Below are positions 21,438-33,871 of a stretch of DNA of 64,000 nt, piece after piece. The position numbers were made by a program, and so were the translations under genes. This DNA is from Bathynomus jamesi (Eukaryota; Arthropoda; Malacostraca; Isopoda; Cirolanidae). The notes beneath the pieces are model-generated. The model had not been told where the DNA came from. It saw only the letters and a program-made list of their open reading frames with translations, and did not search any database. Numbering within the stretch: the stretch's first letter is position 1; the number at the start of each line of letters is the position of its first letter. Location: assembly GCA_023014485.1 (NCBI GenBank), contig JAJOZX010008843.1:105725-169724 (forward strand). The letters run 5' to 3'.

Positions 21438-22067
21438 CGGGTGTTTAAAAAGTAACTCCCTATCCTCAATCTTTTATATATGATCTTGAACTGACTGATA
21501 CAAGACCAGACAATTTTTTCATCATTTTGAAGCGTGTATATACACCATACAGTATATATATATATAAATTAAAAATCTGTCCAGCATGCGAAATATCTAG
21601 TGGGTGTGTGTGTGTGTATATATAATATATACACATAAGAATTTAGACTACTTCTGCAATGGCCTGGCTCTACCTTTTATGACTTTTATCCTACCAAATC
21701 AAGCCAACAACAACTCGATGAAGGGGAAAAAACAAAAAAAAAAACCGATAGATATTCCAGGAATGAATTGACCTTCTGTCTGCAATCGAACTTCTCTTTT
21801 GTTTTTTTTTAAATCATAAAATCTTTTTACTTTAAATATAAAAATTGACGTATTTTACAATTTTTAAATCGTAAAATCTTTTTATTTTAAATATATTTAC
21901 GTATTTTATTTTAAAAGAATTGATTTAAATTTTTAATTATGAAATAATAACTGTATAAAAGTATTAATATTATCAAGTATTTAACCATAAATTTAAATAA
22001 TTATATAGTGTTACGTCACTGATTTGAATATCTATACAATTCTGAACAATATATATATATATATACA

Positions 22068-22108
<41 letters not shown>

Positions 22109-22677
22109 GTCATTGTAAGGTCCTTGAAGGGTTTTAAAATTTAATAACCTTTTACCTATTTGAAATAGAACACAATATTAAACATCCTTATAAAGTTAAA
22201 CCACTGAATTTATTTTATTTTTTGCACACTTAAACCAAATGCATTACGGTACATTTCAACTTTAGTCAATAAAGTTTTGCGAGGATTAAAACGCATTTTT
22301 CGATTTGTTGCCGAGTGAGTTGGCGAATTGTTATTTCCATAGTGAGGATTTATGACGTAAACAATATTCTTTACTGGGAAGGGGTTAGTTAGGTCGAGTA
22401 TGCGTAACGCGTCACATGAACAAAATCGAATTTCATAATGTCGATGTTCGTTCGACCTTATGCGAATATATGGATTTCAGATTTTCAAGGAAAATGTAAC
22501 CTAACCTAATCTGACCTAATTTAAACTAACTTTTTCATGCGTGTCGACATTGTACAGATCGACTTTGTTCCACACTACCCGAGTGTAGTGTAGCCTAGTG
22601 TAGCTCAAACCCTAAAAAGTAGTTTCGATAGTTGTTTCAAAAGGCCGTTTGCTATTTTGTTTTATCACAAACAGTTG
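20429..22677. other. Microsatellite-rich spacer
   Basis: (TA)n tracts at 21025-21061, 21195-21234, 21386-21435 and 22049-22105. The two opposed open frames at 20615-20957 have no motif I recognise. Positions 21062-21195 are a non-TA island between two TA tracts (GGCCGTTGCGCC.. GGTGCTACAAAC). No gene is supported. Confidence 0.5.
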
Positions 22678-22845
22678 CCAGCGTCCATAGCTCACTGGGT
22701 AACATCATTTTCCTATAAACGAAATGAGAACAGTCAGGTCGGTGGTTCGAATCCCAATGACGCTGTTAATGATAATACGAGAGTTAGAACAATAGGTTGC
22801 ATTAAATGGCCTGAGCGCTTTGACATTTTATGGCTCTCTTCGCAG
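22678..22845 (+). repeat. tRNA-derived SINE, copy 2
   Basis: CCAGCGTCCATAGCTCACTGGGTAA start with A-box-like TAGCTCACTGGGTA, B box GGTTCGAATCCC, closing GACGCTG and the shared tail AGTTAGAACAATAGG..TGGCCTGAGCGC. Confidence 0.8.
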
Positions 22846-22861
22846 GATTTTGTAACAAAAC

Positions 22862-22900
<39 letters not shown>

Positions 22901-23126
22901 AAAGTGACAAAAGTGAATAGACACCATTATGATTATCCTTAAGAACAAATGGCAAAGCTCATCAATGTAATGCCAGAACGTGTGTCGACTTTACATAATT
23001 CGAAGGGGAAAGCAACACGATTCTAAATATATTCATTCAACAAATCTGTTTTTATTTATTAATTTTTATTATCAAATAAAAAACTATGGAAAAAACCGGA
23101 TGTATCGATTTACTTTTGTTAATCCT

Positions 23127-23200
<74 letters not shown>

Positions 23201-23699
23201 TTTCATATACCGTTATTGTGGAAACCGTTGTGTTTAGTTTACGTTAGTTTTTATTACTTTAATAGATGACAATGGTATGATAATCATGAAACATATTTGC
23301 AGTCAAACTTCTGCTTATTTTCGATGAAAAATATGTACCGTATACTTTCCATATAATGTACTCATACTTTATATATATATATATATATATATATTAATCA
23401 CTTTATAGACGTATAATTAATTTATTTAATTTCTTTATTTGAATTAAAGTTGTTGTTGTTTTTAGAGAGAATAAATGACATATCGTGTAATTTAATTAAA
23501 GAGTATCGTGAAGTTGGTATAACGCCGAGATTTCACGACGAAAAAAACAAACCGAAATTGAGGTAGAGAAGAAAAGCAAAATAGATTTCGTTACGAAATA
23601 TTTCACAACACTTTATTTATAATGAAGAACTTTCAGACACGAGAGGGCGTCAGCGTCAGTCTATAACATTTAGCTATATAGAATATAGTTCCCAGTTAA

Positions 23700-23738
<39 letters not shown>

Positions 23739-23940
23739 TATATATTAAATCAATTAACGCTTGAAACAATCGTAATCACAGTTAAAGTGGAAGTAAAGTG
23801 AAAAGTTACATATTTTACGTAAAGCATCATTCCGCCCATACGCCCATTTCAGGGTACGAGCAGCGCGCAGCAGCATTGCCGAGTAAATACTAAATAGGGG
23901 GATCAATATAGTGGGTGACCCAAAATTCAAACGATCCCAC
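22846..23940. other. Microsatellite-rich spacer
   Basis: (TA)n at 22863-22898 and 23704-23745; (CT)n(TA)n at 23125-23197. Positions 23815-23900 are the inverted copy of the repeat at 10383 and 34090 (GCCCATACGC.. AGCATTGCC). No gene is supported. Confidence 0.5.
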
Positions 23941-23949
23941 ATCGGGAAC

Positions 23950-24960
23950 TAAAAACCACGAATGAAAACGTTTAACTCAGAAAATTTTGTGATAAAACGG
24001 TAATGGAAGATAAGAAAGAACACGCAGTACGTTACGACAAGTGCTGAAAGTGACCACCCATCTTCATGGGTATGCATAGCCACACGCTTGGGCATGTTCG
24101 CAAAAAATGCTCTGCAGAATAAATAGCTGGCGGGCTTGATGTTGCGCGATGGAGGCCGTTATGCTCCGCGTGTCAAGGCATGCAGACCCATATAGGATTG
24201 TTGGTATGTGCTTTTTTTTATGTATCCCTACAGAAAGTAATCCGGTGAAGTCGAGTCAGGGGAGTGAGTAAGCCAAAGTCCCTCGCTTATTACTCTCTCG
24301 TCGAAGACGTTCTGAAAGAATTCCAACGTTTTTGTAGTTGTATGACCTGATGCCACATTTTGTTAGAACCATGCATCACATTCTTCCGCATGCAACACTA
24401 TTCAACCGTTCAATGATGTCCCTGTGTCGTTCAGCAGTTATAGTTTTCGTTAAGAAGAGTGGTTCAACTCTACTTCGTTGCGAGATTGCATACCACACTT
24501 CTAACTTCTAACTTTGAAGGGGTTGCTGATGAAGACTATGTGAATTGTCCGCAGTCCCAATCAATTGTATTCAGGATATTATAACCAGTTATGTTGAACA
24601 AAGCTTCAGCGGAGAAAAAGTTGTATAGTATATAAGATCTCCAAATGAGAGCGAACAAAGTGCTTAAACCAGTGGCAGTATTACAGCCTTATTTCCTTGT
24701 CTGACCCCTTCTATTCAAATGAATGAACGAATCAGACAAACTAAGGATGAAATTTAAGGTTCCTCAGGATTGTACGGATGGTACTCTTTTTCAGGCCAAT
24801 CTCTTGTGTCATCCGCGTAAAGCTTTTCTTGGCGAAAGTTTAAACCGTTTCTGTAAATCATCCAGTATATCTCGAGTAACCACACTCGGGTGTCCATTCC
24901 TTATCATCTACAGAGCGAGTCTACTGGAATCGTTCTACTAGTCAAAGAATTATTCTCTTG
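23950..24960 (-). pseudogene. Decayed mariner-like transposase relic
   Basis: Read on the minus strand in shifting frames, the region gives an HTH-like piece (RMTQEIGLKKSTIRTILRNL, near 24820-24760) and farther on a C-terminal stretch (DFGLLTPLTRL, near 24270, the frame-shifted form of the RSPDLTPxDFF block). The order matches a mariner-family transposase. Many stops and indels; ends not found. Confidence 0.45.
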
Positions 24961-25745
24961 TGTGGGGCTTCTACATTTGCAGATTTATGCGCAAAAACTC
25001 AGCTTGACTGTTGCTAGGATTTTGTGGCAAAATAAGCTAAAATTATGGCACACTCTAGTCCTACCAATAATTGAGTATTGCTCAGTACTCACAAGCCCAT
25101 ACAGAAAAATGAGACATTACAAGTATGAAAGACACACAAAGAACTTTTACGTCTAAGATAGAGGAAAGGAGAGATGAAGATTAGTGGTCTCGACTACAAT
25201 TCCTGAAACTCCACTCCCTGGAAAGAAAACGCGATCGGTACACAATGATATACGTACAAAAAATACAAGAGGGTTTCATCCCTAACCTTACTAAGGAAAG
25301 ACATAGAAACACTAGAATAAGAGGAAAGGCAGATTCTGTACTGTTCCAGCTGCGGTGGGACAAAGGACCATGAAATCGAGGATGGGGAATACAGGGTGGC
25401 CCAAAAGTTTGTTGCCCCGAAAAAATAGTTTATAATGCGTCGGGGCAACAGACTTTTGGGACACCCTGTACTCTGAGAGTACGAGGCCCAAAACTCTTCA
25501 ATATCCTGCCCAGAGAACTGAGGAACATCCAGCACACCAACCTGAATAATTTCAAGAACCAGTTGACAGATTCTTGTGCAAAATCCCTGACCAGCCATGC
25601 GTGGCTGGTTATGAGGGCAGGAGGAGAGGGGGAACTATTTCCATCCTACACGAAATCCCGCAAAATGAAGCGGGATGCTGCAGAGGGGTCGATCGCCGGT
25701 CGATCCTGAACCGTCTTTCGAAACCTTCTGAAGGTATCTAAAGAT
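24960..25745 (+). mobile_element. CR1-like LINE 3' fragment
   Basis: The plus strand encodes LKLWHTLVLPIIEYCSVL (24960-25110) and then, in another frame, STLRVRGPKLFNILPRELRN and FKNQLTDSCAKSL (25480-25600), the conserved post-RT block of CR1. It is interrupted by the MITE at 25392-25468. Divergent from the CR1 copies at 11-15 kb. Confidence 0.7.
25392..25468. mobile_element. 77-bp palindromic mariner-type MITE
   Basis: TA-flanked; CAGGGTGGCCCAAAAGTTTG..GCCCCGA and its complement form arms of about 32 bp around a 13-bp centre. Inserted in the CR1 fragment. Confidence 0.85.
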
Positions 25746-25919
25746 AAGATATCTTAGGAGAGATTTAAATTACTTTAAAATAGGCTTAATTTAGAGAGGT
25801 CCGTTTGGATGGTGCCTTAGTGACCAAAGTCGCCGAGATTGTCTGTTTCAACAGGACTATAGTCTCCAAGGTCATGATATTATGGACGGCAATAGAAAAA
25901 GTACAAGCAAGCATAATAG
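25746..25919. other. Unannotated spacer
   Basis: Nothing recognised; the last 8 bases (CATAATAG) are the target duplication of the next element. Confidence 0.5.
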
Positions 25920-26696
25920 CAGAGGTAGGTAAAGTACTTTCATTTGTTACTTAAGTTAAAGTACAAGTAATCTTTAAAAAATGTACTCAAGTTAAAGTAA
26001 AAGTACACGTTATCAAAAGTACTTAAGTTGAGGTACAAAAGTAAATGTTTTATAATATACTTAAATACTGAAAAGTACGAAGTACTTTTTCAAAAATGAA
26101 ATAAAATACACTCCAAATATATAATATAAAATCAACATCATTATGGCAAACATACTTCATTAGGATACAGAATTATGATTATTATAAGTAGGAATTATTA
26201 TATAAGAACTATAATTTATTATCTAATAATTTATTATATAATAAGTATGCATATGTACAAAATTTCTTATTGACTTTCAACAACAGCTGATTTTCAGTTT
26301 TTGCAATCTATCCTGGCCGATTGGCTACCTTAAAATACTGTACTGAATGACTCTTCTGATTGGTTGATGAAACCCAAATGTTTTGGTAAATAAAATCTGG
26401 AATAATCCGGTTTCGGTGTCTTCCCCCTCTCAATACCTGACATTGAGAGGTGGCAGATTGAAAGCGGGGTTTTCCAGAATTTGTCTACCAATTTTGAATG
26501 AAATTGTCAAGCATACAGTTGTTTTGTTACTTCGTAATTTTCAGATTTTCGCAACATTGTACTTAAGTTAAAGAACAAAATTTTTCCCAAGATTGTACTT
26601 AAATTAGAGTAAAAGTATTAAAAAAATGTACTTTCTAGGAAGTATATTCTCGAAAAAGCTACTTAAGTATATCTACTCCACTACTACCCACCTCTG
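25920..26696. mobile_element. Non-autonomous hAT element with ACTTAAGTA-rich ends
   Basis: Ends CAGAGGTAGGTA and the complement of CAGAGGTGGGTA. Flanking 8-mers CATAATAG (25912-25919) and CGTAATAG (26697-26704) differ at one base. Both ends are built of ACTTAAGTTAAAGTAC units. No transposase remains; the open frame at 26383-26571 is not recognisable. Confidence 0.8.
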
Positions 26697-26736
26697 CGTA
26701 ATAGTGAGCACAAAACAACATTGACGAAATTAATTA

Positions 26737-28051
26737 TCAGATTGTAACATAAATTCTGCTCGATTAGAAAACGGACGATAGATAATAGAATAACCTCAAG
26801 ATAATGTGAAATAGTTTTAGAAATGTTTATCACGATACAGAATGACTTATGCTAGTGTAGGATTAGATCATTAGGGTAATGAATATTTTCTCTGGTGTTT
26901 TTCATACAGTTACAACGCCACCCCTACGATATTACAGTAATTGAAAAAACATGGAGCCCACGAAGAGCATATTCGACATGTGATGCTGTATGAGTTCCAT
27001 AAAGGATCTAACGCTAGTGAATCCGCAAAAAACATTCAAAGAGTTTATGGAAATGTTGTTGTGAGAGAATGGATGTGTAGGAGATGGTTTGAGAAGTTCA
27101 GAAATGGAGACTTCAGTCTGAAAGATTACCAACGAACAGGACGACCAAATGAGTTAGATGAACAGTTGCTGAAAGCAACAGTGGAGGAAAACCCAACAGT
27201 AACTGTAAGAGAATTTGGCCTGCAACTCGGCGTTAACCATATGACCATTCATCGTCATTTGAAGCTGTTAGGAAAAGTAGTGAATGTTGGAAAATGGGTT
27301 CCCCATGATTTGTCACAAGCGAATCTTCAACATCGAGTCGATATTTGCACATCACTGCATTCTCGGCAACTGCAGGCACCGTTTTTGAATCGGATCGTCA
27401 CTGGGGATGAAAAATGGGTCCTCTATAACAACATTAAGCGTCGACATCAGTGGCTTAGCCGTGAAACAAAGCCTGAACCTCAGCCAAGGAATGGACCCCA
27501 TCCAAAGAAAATTTTGCTATGCATTTGGTGGGATATGCAAGGAATTATTCATTTTGAGCTTCTGCCAGATAACCAAACAATCACAGCTGAAGTCTACTGC
27601 CAACAACTCCAACGATTGAAGATGGCATTACAAGAAAAACGTCCCGCATTAATTAATCGCAGAGGTGTTCTATTCCACCAGGATAACGCGCGCCCTCACA
27701 CTGCTCCAATCACCACTGCCCAATTGGAGGAATTTGGTTGGGAAAAAATGCTTCATCCACCTTATTCTCCCGACATCGCACCTTCAGACTACCATTTATT
27801 CAGAAGTCTGCAACACCACCTAGATGGACAAAAGTTGCAATCCAGGGAAGCTATCGAAAACGAAGTGATCGCTTTTTTTTAATTCGAAACCAAGGGATTT
27901 CTTCGAACGTGGCATAAAAATTTTTTTCTACAGGTGGGAGGAGGTTACAGAAAAAGAAGGGAATTATATTGATGATTAATTTGTCATTATGTCATTTAAT
28001 TTTTGTTCTGAACGAACTAAAAGATCGAGCAGAATTTATGTTACAACCTTA
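26737..28051 (+). mobile_element. Nearly complete mariner element
   Basis: TIRs share GTTGTAACATAAATTCTGCT-like sequence (left ATTGTAACATAAATTC at 26741; right reads GGTTGTAACATAAATTC on the minus strand). TA lies at 26735-26736 and 28052-28053. The 1315-bp length is standard for mariner. Confidence 0.85.
26941..27950 (+). pseudogene. Mariner transposase, D34D, late frameshift
   Basis: Cut-and-paste transposase. The N-terminal HTH region (residues about 8-110; SGRP-like TGRPNEL) is followed by WVPHDLSQ (119-126) and the catalytic triad: D156 in TGDEKW, D248 in FHQDNARPH and D283 in PSDYHLF; the last two are 34 residues apart, the mariner D34D signature. After residue 313 a run of eight T at 27872-27879 shifts the frame; the expected C-terminus (SKPRDFFERGI.. 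RWEEV) continues in another frame to about 27975. The frame opens with TTG, with no in-frame ATG before residue 15, so the start is also damaged. Catalytic residues are intact, so this is a young copy. Confidence 0.9.
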
Positions 28052-28052
28052 T

Positions 28053-28584
28053 ATAAATCTTGAACTGAAGACAACTGCATCAAAATCTGCCCAGAGATTA
28101 ATTAACACTACTGTGCAACGACGACCATGCACTGTCGCAGTCAAAATAACTAGAAGAGAACTAAACAAAGTGAATTTGATGCTGTAGGCTGTAGTCACGC
28201 TTTACAATTCATGACAATCCTGTTTTGTCATGTTTTTTCAGTGTTACTTTCCGTTCACTATTATGCTTGTTTGATGCAATTAATTTTTTGCCATTGCCCT
28301 TCTTGGTACATATCCCGGCACGCTATTTTTCTTGAAACATGGACAGTCTCGGCGACTGAGGCACCAGCTAAAATGAGCCCATTTTAGCATCATTTAAATC
28401 TTTTCTAAGGAACATTTTTATATTTACTCTGAAAGAAAAGCGAAAATCAACCTCAACATACTAAAATATTAAGTGTTCTAGACATAATACGGATCTATAG
28501 ATCAATTTCATACAGGATATGACGCCTTATCATAAAGTGTGAAACAGGCACTTCCAAACTCTTAAGCGGTAGTATATATACAAT
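28053..28584. other. Unannotated spacer
   Basis: No gene, tract or repeat recognised. The 3' end (TATATATACAAT) forms the left flank of the next transposon. Confidence 0.5.
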
Positions 28585-31500
28585 TTAGGGTGTGTCAATT
28601 TTGGGGGTGAAATGACTAAATTGAAAATCATGTGATTTGGTAGCAATTTAATGTAATCATTTGGCATACAAAATAATATCCTTGCTTCAAAAACAATAAA
28701 AAATAACTCCTACCTACATCAATTTTAATTAAAAAATTCCATTTTTCCGTAAATTCGTAACAAAATAACAAATGTGCGCAAACATCCTATCAACATTTAA
28801 AGTGGCAATAAGATATCATTCAGAGTCTTTATTTGAAAGTAACCAATGCAGTCATGTCCTTTTTGCTGCGGTTCCTTGACATCAGCATTCGGCTTGCTAC
28901 TTGCGCTTTGATGTAGCCTTCTCGCCTCTCGTGACTGTAAACTTGACTAGCAGCTTCTGTGACCATTTTCACACATCTCTTCACACTCTGAGTGTGAGAA
29001 GGCCACTTTGGTACTTGCATTGAGGCCTCTTTAAGTTGTGTTAAATCTTTGTTTGTTATACATGTTGTCAGTGGTGGCTTCAAAACTTCCGAACTCAAGT
29101 TAACTAATTCTGACAGTTTCGTGGCATTGACGTTTATCGGAGGTACCTTCCTTGTCTAAACAGAGCAGTCTCCCAGCTGGTCATCATCTAGTGATGTTCC
29201 TCTAAGTTTTAGAATGATTTCCACAGCCTCAGTTTGCTCTTTGGTACATTGGCTGCAGAGTATTGCTTGCAAAACTGCCTCTGGCCTAGCATACCAAGCG
29301 GACCTTCTCACCACAGGTAACACGATGTCTACCACTACTTTCCTTTGGGTTCTCAGTAGCTGTAATTGAAACAAGATGTGGTTGGGCCCCTCCATCCACA
29401 TTGGATTAAGTTTTACATTGAACCAGTGAGGAAGATAAAACCCAATAATAAATTCAACAATCAACATCAAATTCTGTAGCATTTTGCCCTTCAGTGCATG
29501 TTTGGAAACCCAAATCCTGCAGAAACGAATCGCTGTAGTTAACCAACGACTGTGACTTACGGGTTCAATCTCCAAGAGAGCCAGATTTTGAGGCAACTCT
29601 CCTGATCTGATTGCTTGAACAATACGATAAGCGTAAGATTGATCCGTGCTGAGGTCTTTGATAACTTCTTCAGACAACACTGGAAGGGGAGGGCCTACTT
29701 CGAACTTTGGAAATTTTGTATTTATTTCTAATTCCGTTGCTTCATCTAGCATGTTGCCAAGGGGGCCTGACCACTTGCTGTTGTAGGACCATCAAGTTCC
29801 TGGATGAGACGACGAAGAGGTAGTTCCCCTGTGTGCAAATCACATACAATCCAAACAAGCCTTCTTCCAAGTTTTTTCTCTAAATGCGTCATAACACCGC
29901 CCTGCCATCCAGTGTTCACCGCAGTTGAGTCTCCATCAACGGCCTGCAGTGAACTGTCAAGTCTTCTTTCTTGAAGCCGACATATTATTTGATCAGCAAT
30001 TGCCTCTGCATGTTTCTTGCCTTCTACTTCTGCTTCAGGAACAAAGTGAAACAAATAGCGGCCACCAGGTTCGGAACACACAGAGTAGTGTTCTTCTTTG
30101 ATGAGACCGGGAAACTTTGTCCATTCCCTCTACCTCTAGGAGAACTTTTGTGTCATCTCTTCTTCCATCAAACAAAAGGCAAGAGAGACCTTCCTCCTTC
30201 AAATCTCTTCATGCTGATCAGATATTTCCTTCATTATTTTTTCTGTGCTCTTCTTATCTTATTATGATCTATCACTAAGGATGTATCCTCTTGGCTGATA
30301 AGGCCTGCATCTATCCAAGCGGCAGTGGCAATCTCTGCAGTCTCTCGTAGCCCCGTATGGTGGCGAATACTGGCAAGGACAATGTTTGAGATGTCTTTAG
30401 TGTTGTATTTCATTCTCTTCGGCGAAGGTTCAGATGGCAATTTGGAGCTATCATCTGATGTTGCTTCTTTCTGTTCATCTGAAGAGCTTTCAAAGAAGTG
30501 AGAAACCCTTGATAGAGCTCTTCATCTCTTTGGGTGGCTTCTTCACTCTTCTATTTCTTCCTTTCTTCCCTCTCTCGGATTTTCTCTTTTTTCTTAGCAA
30601 TAACAATCTGTTTTTTGGTTTCTGAATAATCTGCCGAACCAATCTGCGTACTTCCTTGGCCTCCTGCCTTTGTTCTCTGCGCCTTTATGAAAGCCAGCTC
30701 CAAAACAGGGATCTTCTTCTCACGAGGACAGCGACAATCAATGCGAGGGTGAGGTTCTCTTTTGCATGAGGGAGAACAATTGGCTTCAGAACACAACTCT
30801 ATGGGACACTGGCAGTTAAAAATGTGAAGAAGAGTATCAAGTGTGTGCAGAAATTTACTTTTCTTTGCTAGTTTTCCTTTACCAAGTGATGTCTCAACTG
30901 CTTTGTTAATTTTAGCTCAATAGTTCTATACTGATTGAGTACAGGTGGCTTGAATAACACATTAGCTTTTTTCCACTGATGCAGAAGAGGGGGAATCATG
31001 TCCCTTATGAGCTCTTTCTCTGTGTAGTTCCTTCTATCCTTTGTATTTTGTTCACGAAGGAGTAACCCTAGTCTCAGCATGTCTCGCACTGTTGGTAGTT
31101 CTGATACGGGAAGCTCCTTGCCTGTACCGACTAACAGGCTCAAGTGGCATGACGAATGACCTCTTGTCTTCAATTTTGGCATCTTAGGAATATCTGAAAA
31201 GAAAGAGAAACATTTAAGTATTTTATATCAATTACGATGTTTCAAAGTTTAGTCATTCGATGTTCTAAAATTCAATAAAAAAATATTTCATGGGATTACA
31301 ACATAATTAGACAGAAGAATATGATAATAATAAATAATTGTAATAATCAATAATAATCCATACTTACAGTTAAACTGTAGTATTCGTCTAGTTCTAGTAG
31401 AATAACTATGAAGTAGGTACAAGAGCAATAACAGCAAACAAGCGTCTATGACATCTAAGAGGCAACTGAGGACTGAGTCTGAGAGTGAGGGACAGTTCTA

Positions 31501-31780
31501 TTCATGTTGTGACTTGTACATTGTACAACAACTATATGACCTTGAAAACACTCCATTTGCGATCAGTGGGATAATTCTGTGACAGATGAATAGTTAATCA
31601 ATTTATGTCCTATTATTTAGTAAAAGAGTCAATTTCTGAAAATTTAAGGTAAAATTGATGTAGGTAAGGGTTATTTTATTTCATTTTGGTTGGCCAATTT
31701 CAAGTTTTGACATGAAAAGACACTATATTTTCACTACCAAAATTGTTTTGAAAAAAGTTGACAAAATTGACACACCCTAA
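28585..31780 (-). mobile_element. TTAGGGTGTGTC-ended DNA transposon (element 1)
   Basis: Ends are TTAGGGTGTGTCAATTTTG (28585) and the exact complement at 31762-31780. The flanks are TATA-rich (TATACAAT left, TATACATG right), so a TATACA-type duplication is possible but offset by 2 bp. The minus strand carries a multi-piece transposase-like gene. Sub-terminal sequence includes long AT-rich, non-coding ends. Related in TIR and protein to the element at 60458-63360. Confidence 0.75.
28829..31182 (-). pseudogene. Transposase-like gene of element 1
   Basis: Pieces in order: 31182-30868 (TEKELIRDMIPPLLHQWKKA), 30796-30551 with a Cys/His cluster (CSEANCSPSCKREPHPRIDC) and a basic coiled stretch, 30440-30234 (ISNIVLASIRHHTGLRETAE; HNKIRRAQKK), 30081-29746 (EPGGRYLFHFVPEAEVEG; GDSTAVNTGWQGGVMTHLEK; WIVCDLHTGELPLRRL), 29752-29156 (SHSRWLTTAIRFCRIWV; VVDIVLPVVRRSAWYARPEA) and, after one in-frame TAG, 29098-28829. 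The DxT..NTG..GG then CxLHxxEL layout resembles the RNase H-like core and CxxH of hAT-type transposases. At least four frame breaks. Similar proteins occur, to my memory, as uncharacterised multi-copy families in invertebrates. Confidence 0.6.
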
Positions 31781-31792
31781 TATACATGTATA

Positions 31793-31867
31793 CAGAGTGT
31801 CCCAGAAGTCATGCCCCAAAGGCTAAAGTCACGTTGCACATTATGGGGCAGAACTTTGGGAACACTA
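31793..31867. mobile_element. Tiny palindromic MITE
   Basis: CAGAGTGTCCCAGAAGT..GCCCCA and GGGGCAGAACTTTGGGAACACTA form an imperfect inverted repeat of about 75 bp in a TA-rich flank directly beside element 1. Confidence 0.6.
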
Positions 31868-31868
31868 T

Positions 31869-32475
<607 letters not shown>

Positions 32476-32477
32476 TA

Positions 32478-33394
32478 CAGGGCGTCCCAAAAAAATGTAT
32501 ACACACTTTAAATACTTATAAAGGCAGTGTTTATTAAAATACATTTCATTTTCAAAATGTAATAGAATCTACAGACATTAGTTAATTGTTTTGTCAACGC
32601 CTGTTTTCAAACTGACGTCCGTTCTGGTCCAGGCACTGCTGATAACGCGAAGCAATGGAATCGCAAACATCACGAAACATTTCGTTTGGTATTTGTGTGC
32701 ATTCTCGTTCAATGGCTGCTCTCAATTCAGCGACTGTTGCAGGTTTTATAGCGTAGACTTTGTCTTTTAAGTATCCCCATAAAAAAAAGTCTAGTGGTGT
32801 GAGGTCTGGTGAACGCGGAGGGTATTCTACGAAACCCCTTCGTCCAATCCACATCCACATCGTGCCAAGTACCACTCGCAATACTCCACTCTTCGGTCCG
32901 GATCATCATCATCTTCATTAATAGCATGGACTAATCTTGGAATGTAACTTTTCCATTGACAGCGCTTCAAAATGCGTTGGACAGACGATTCTGAAATTCC
33001 TACCTCACGACTCGCTTGCCGCACAGATTTTCTTGGACTTTGGTGATACGTTTCCAGTACTCTTTCTTGCTTTGTGGGGCTTGTCGATGTCCGTGGTCTT
33101 CCGGAACGCTTCTTGTGGACATTCTGAACAGTTCCATCGGCTTCAAACTTATCTCTAATTCGAGTGATGGTAAGTCGCGTTGGTGGATCTGTTTGAAACT
33201 CCCTCCTAAACTGTCTTTGCACTTCAACTGCGTTTTCACACTTCCATTCCAGTAGCATTTTAGAATGAATTTCCTTTGTTCAAAGCTTAGTCTGACTGCC
33301 ATTATTAATTCTAATGGGTTTAACTTGGAAAGAAAGAAACATCAATTGAGCTATCAGCTGTTAAAGTGTGTATACATTTTTTTGGGACGCCCTG
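32478..33394 (-). mobile_element. Internally deleted mariner in a TA tract
   Basis: TIRs CAGGGCGTCCCAAAAAAATG (left) and exact complement at the right end, TA on both sides, total 917 bp. The 32-bp TIRs are nearly identical, so the deletion derivative moved or arose recently. Confidence 0.9.
32594..33302 (-). pseudogene. Mariner transposase with the catalytic middle deleted
   Basis: Minus strand: [18 protein letters not shown], a frame shift near 33250, then [59 protein letters not shown] (to about 32870). The next residues are [33 protein letters not shown]. Roughly 120-130 residues are missing between EWYLA and WIGRRG, which removes the first two catalytic Asp; only the third (TPLD) remains. 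The family is the mariner branch with PPRSPDLTPLDFFLWG. Ends at a stop near 32594. Confidence 0.85.
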
Positions 33395-33451
<57 letters not shown>

Positions 33452-33650
33452 CGAAATCCCGATTTTTTTAAAAATTTGAAATGGTAATTATATATTAATG
33501 GCACATTTGTTTTCAAAGGAAATCCGAATGTTAACTGTGGGTGGATTCAGATTGAGATAAAGACTTTTTTATTTGAATGTATTTTCCATACCTCATTGTA
33601 CGTTATAATGAATTGCATATTAGCAAATTGCACAAGTGAGGATTTACGTG
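33395..33650. repeat. (TA)n(TG)n tract and spacer
   Basis: TG run to 33450. No gene in 33451-33650. Confidence 0.7.
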
Positions 33651-33816
33651 TCATTGACACGACTTTCTGATCTGATGTTTGTCGGTTTTAGATGTTGACT
33701 GGCAAATACTTGTTTTTATTAGTTTTTATTTTTTTCGCTGGTGTAAATTTAGTGTCGATGAACGTTTGTAAGTGTCGAGTACCTTATTTGCCATCTGGTG
33801 GCTAATTTTCTTGTAT

Positions 33817-33871
<55 letters not shown>

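Noticed and set aside
26941..26943. TTG as start of mariner transposase
   Set aside because: Alternative starts are not expected in animals; the true ATG is probably lost or out of frame.
28585..31780. Host gene with zinc-binding domain
   Set aside because: Terminal inverted repeats enclose it and several frame breaks are present, so it is read as a transposon.
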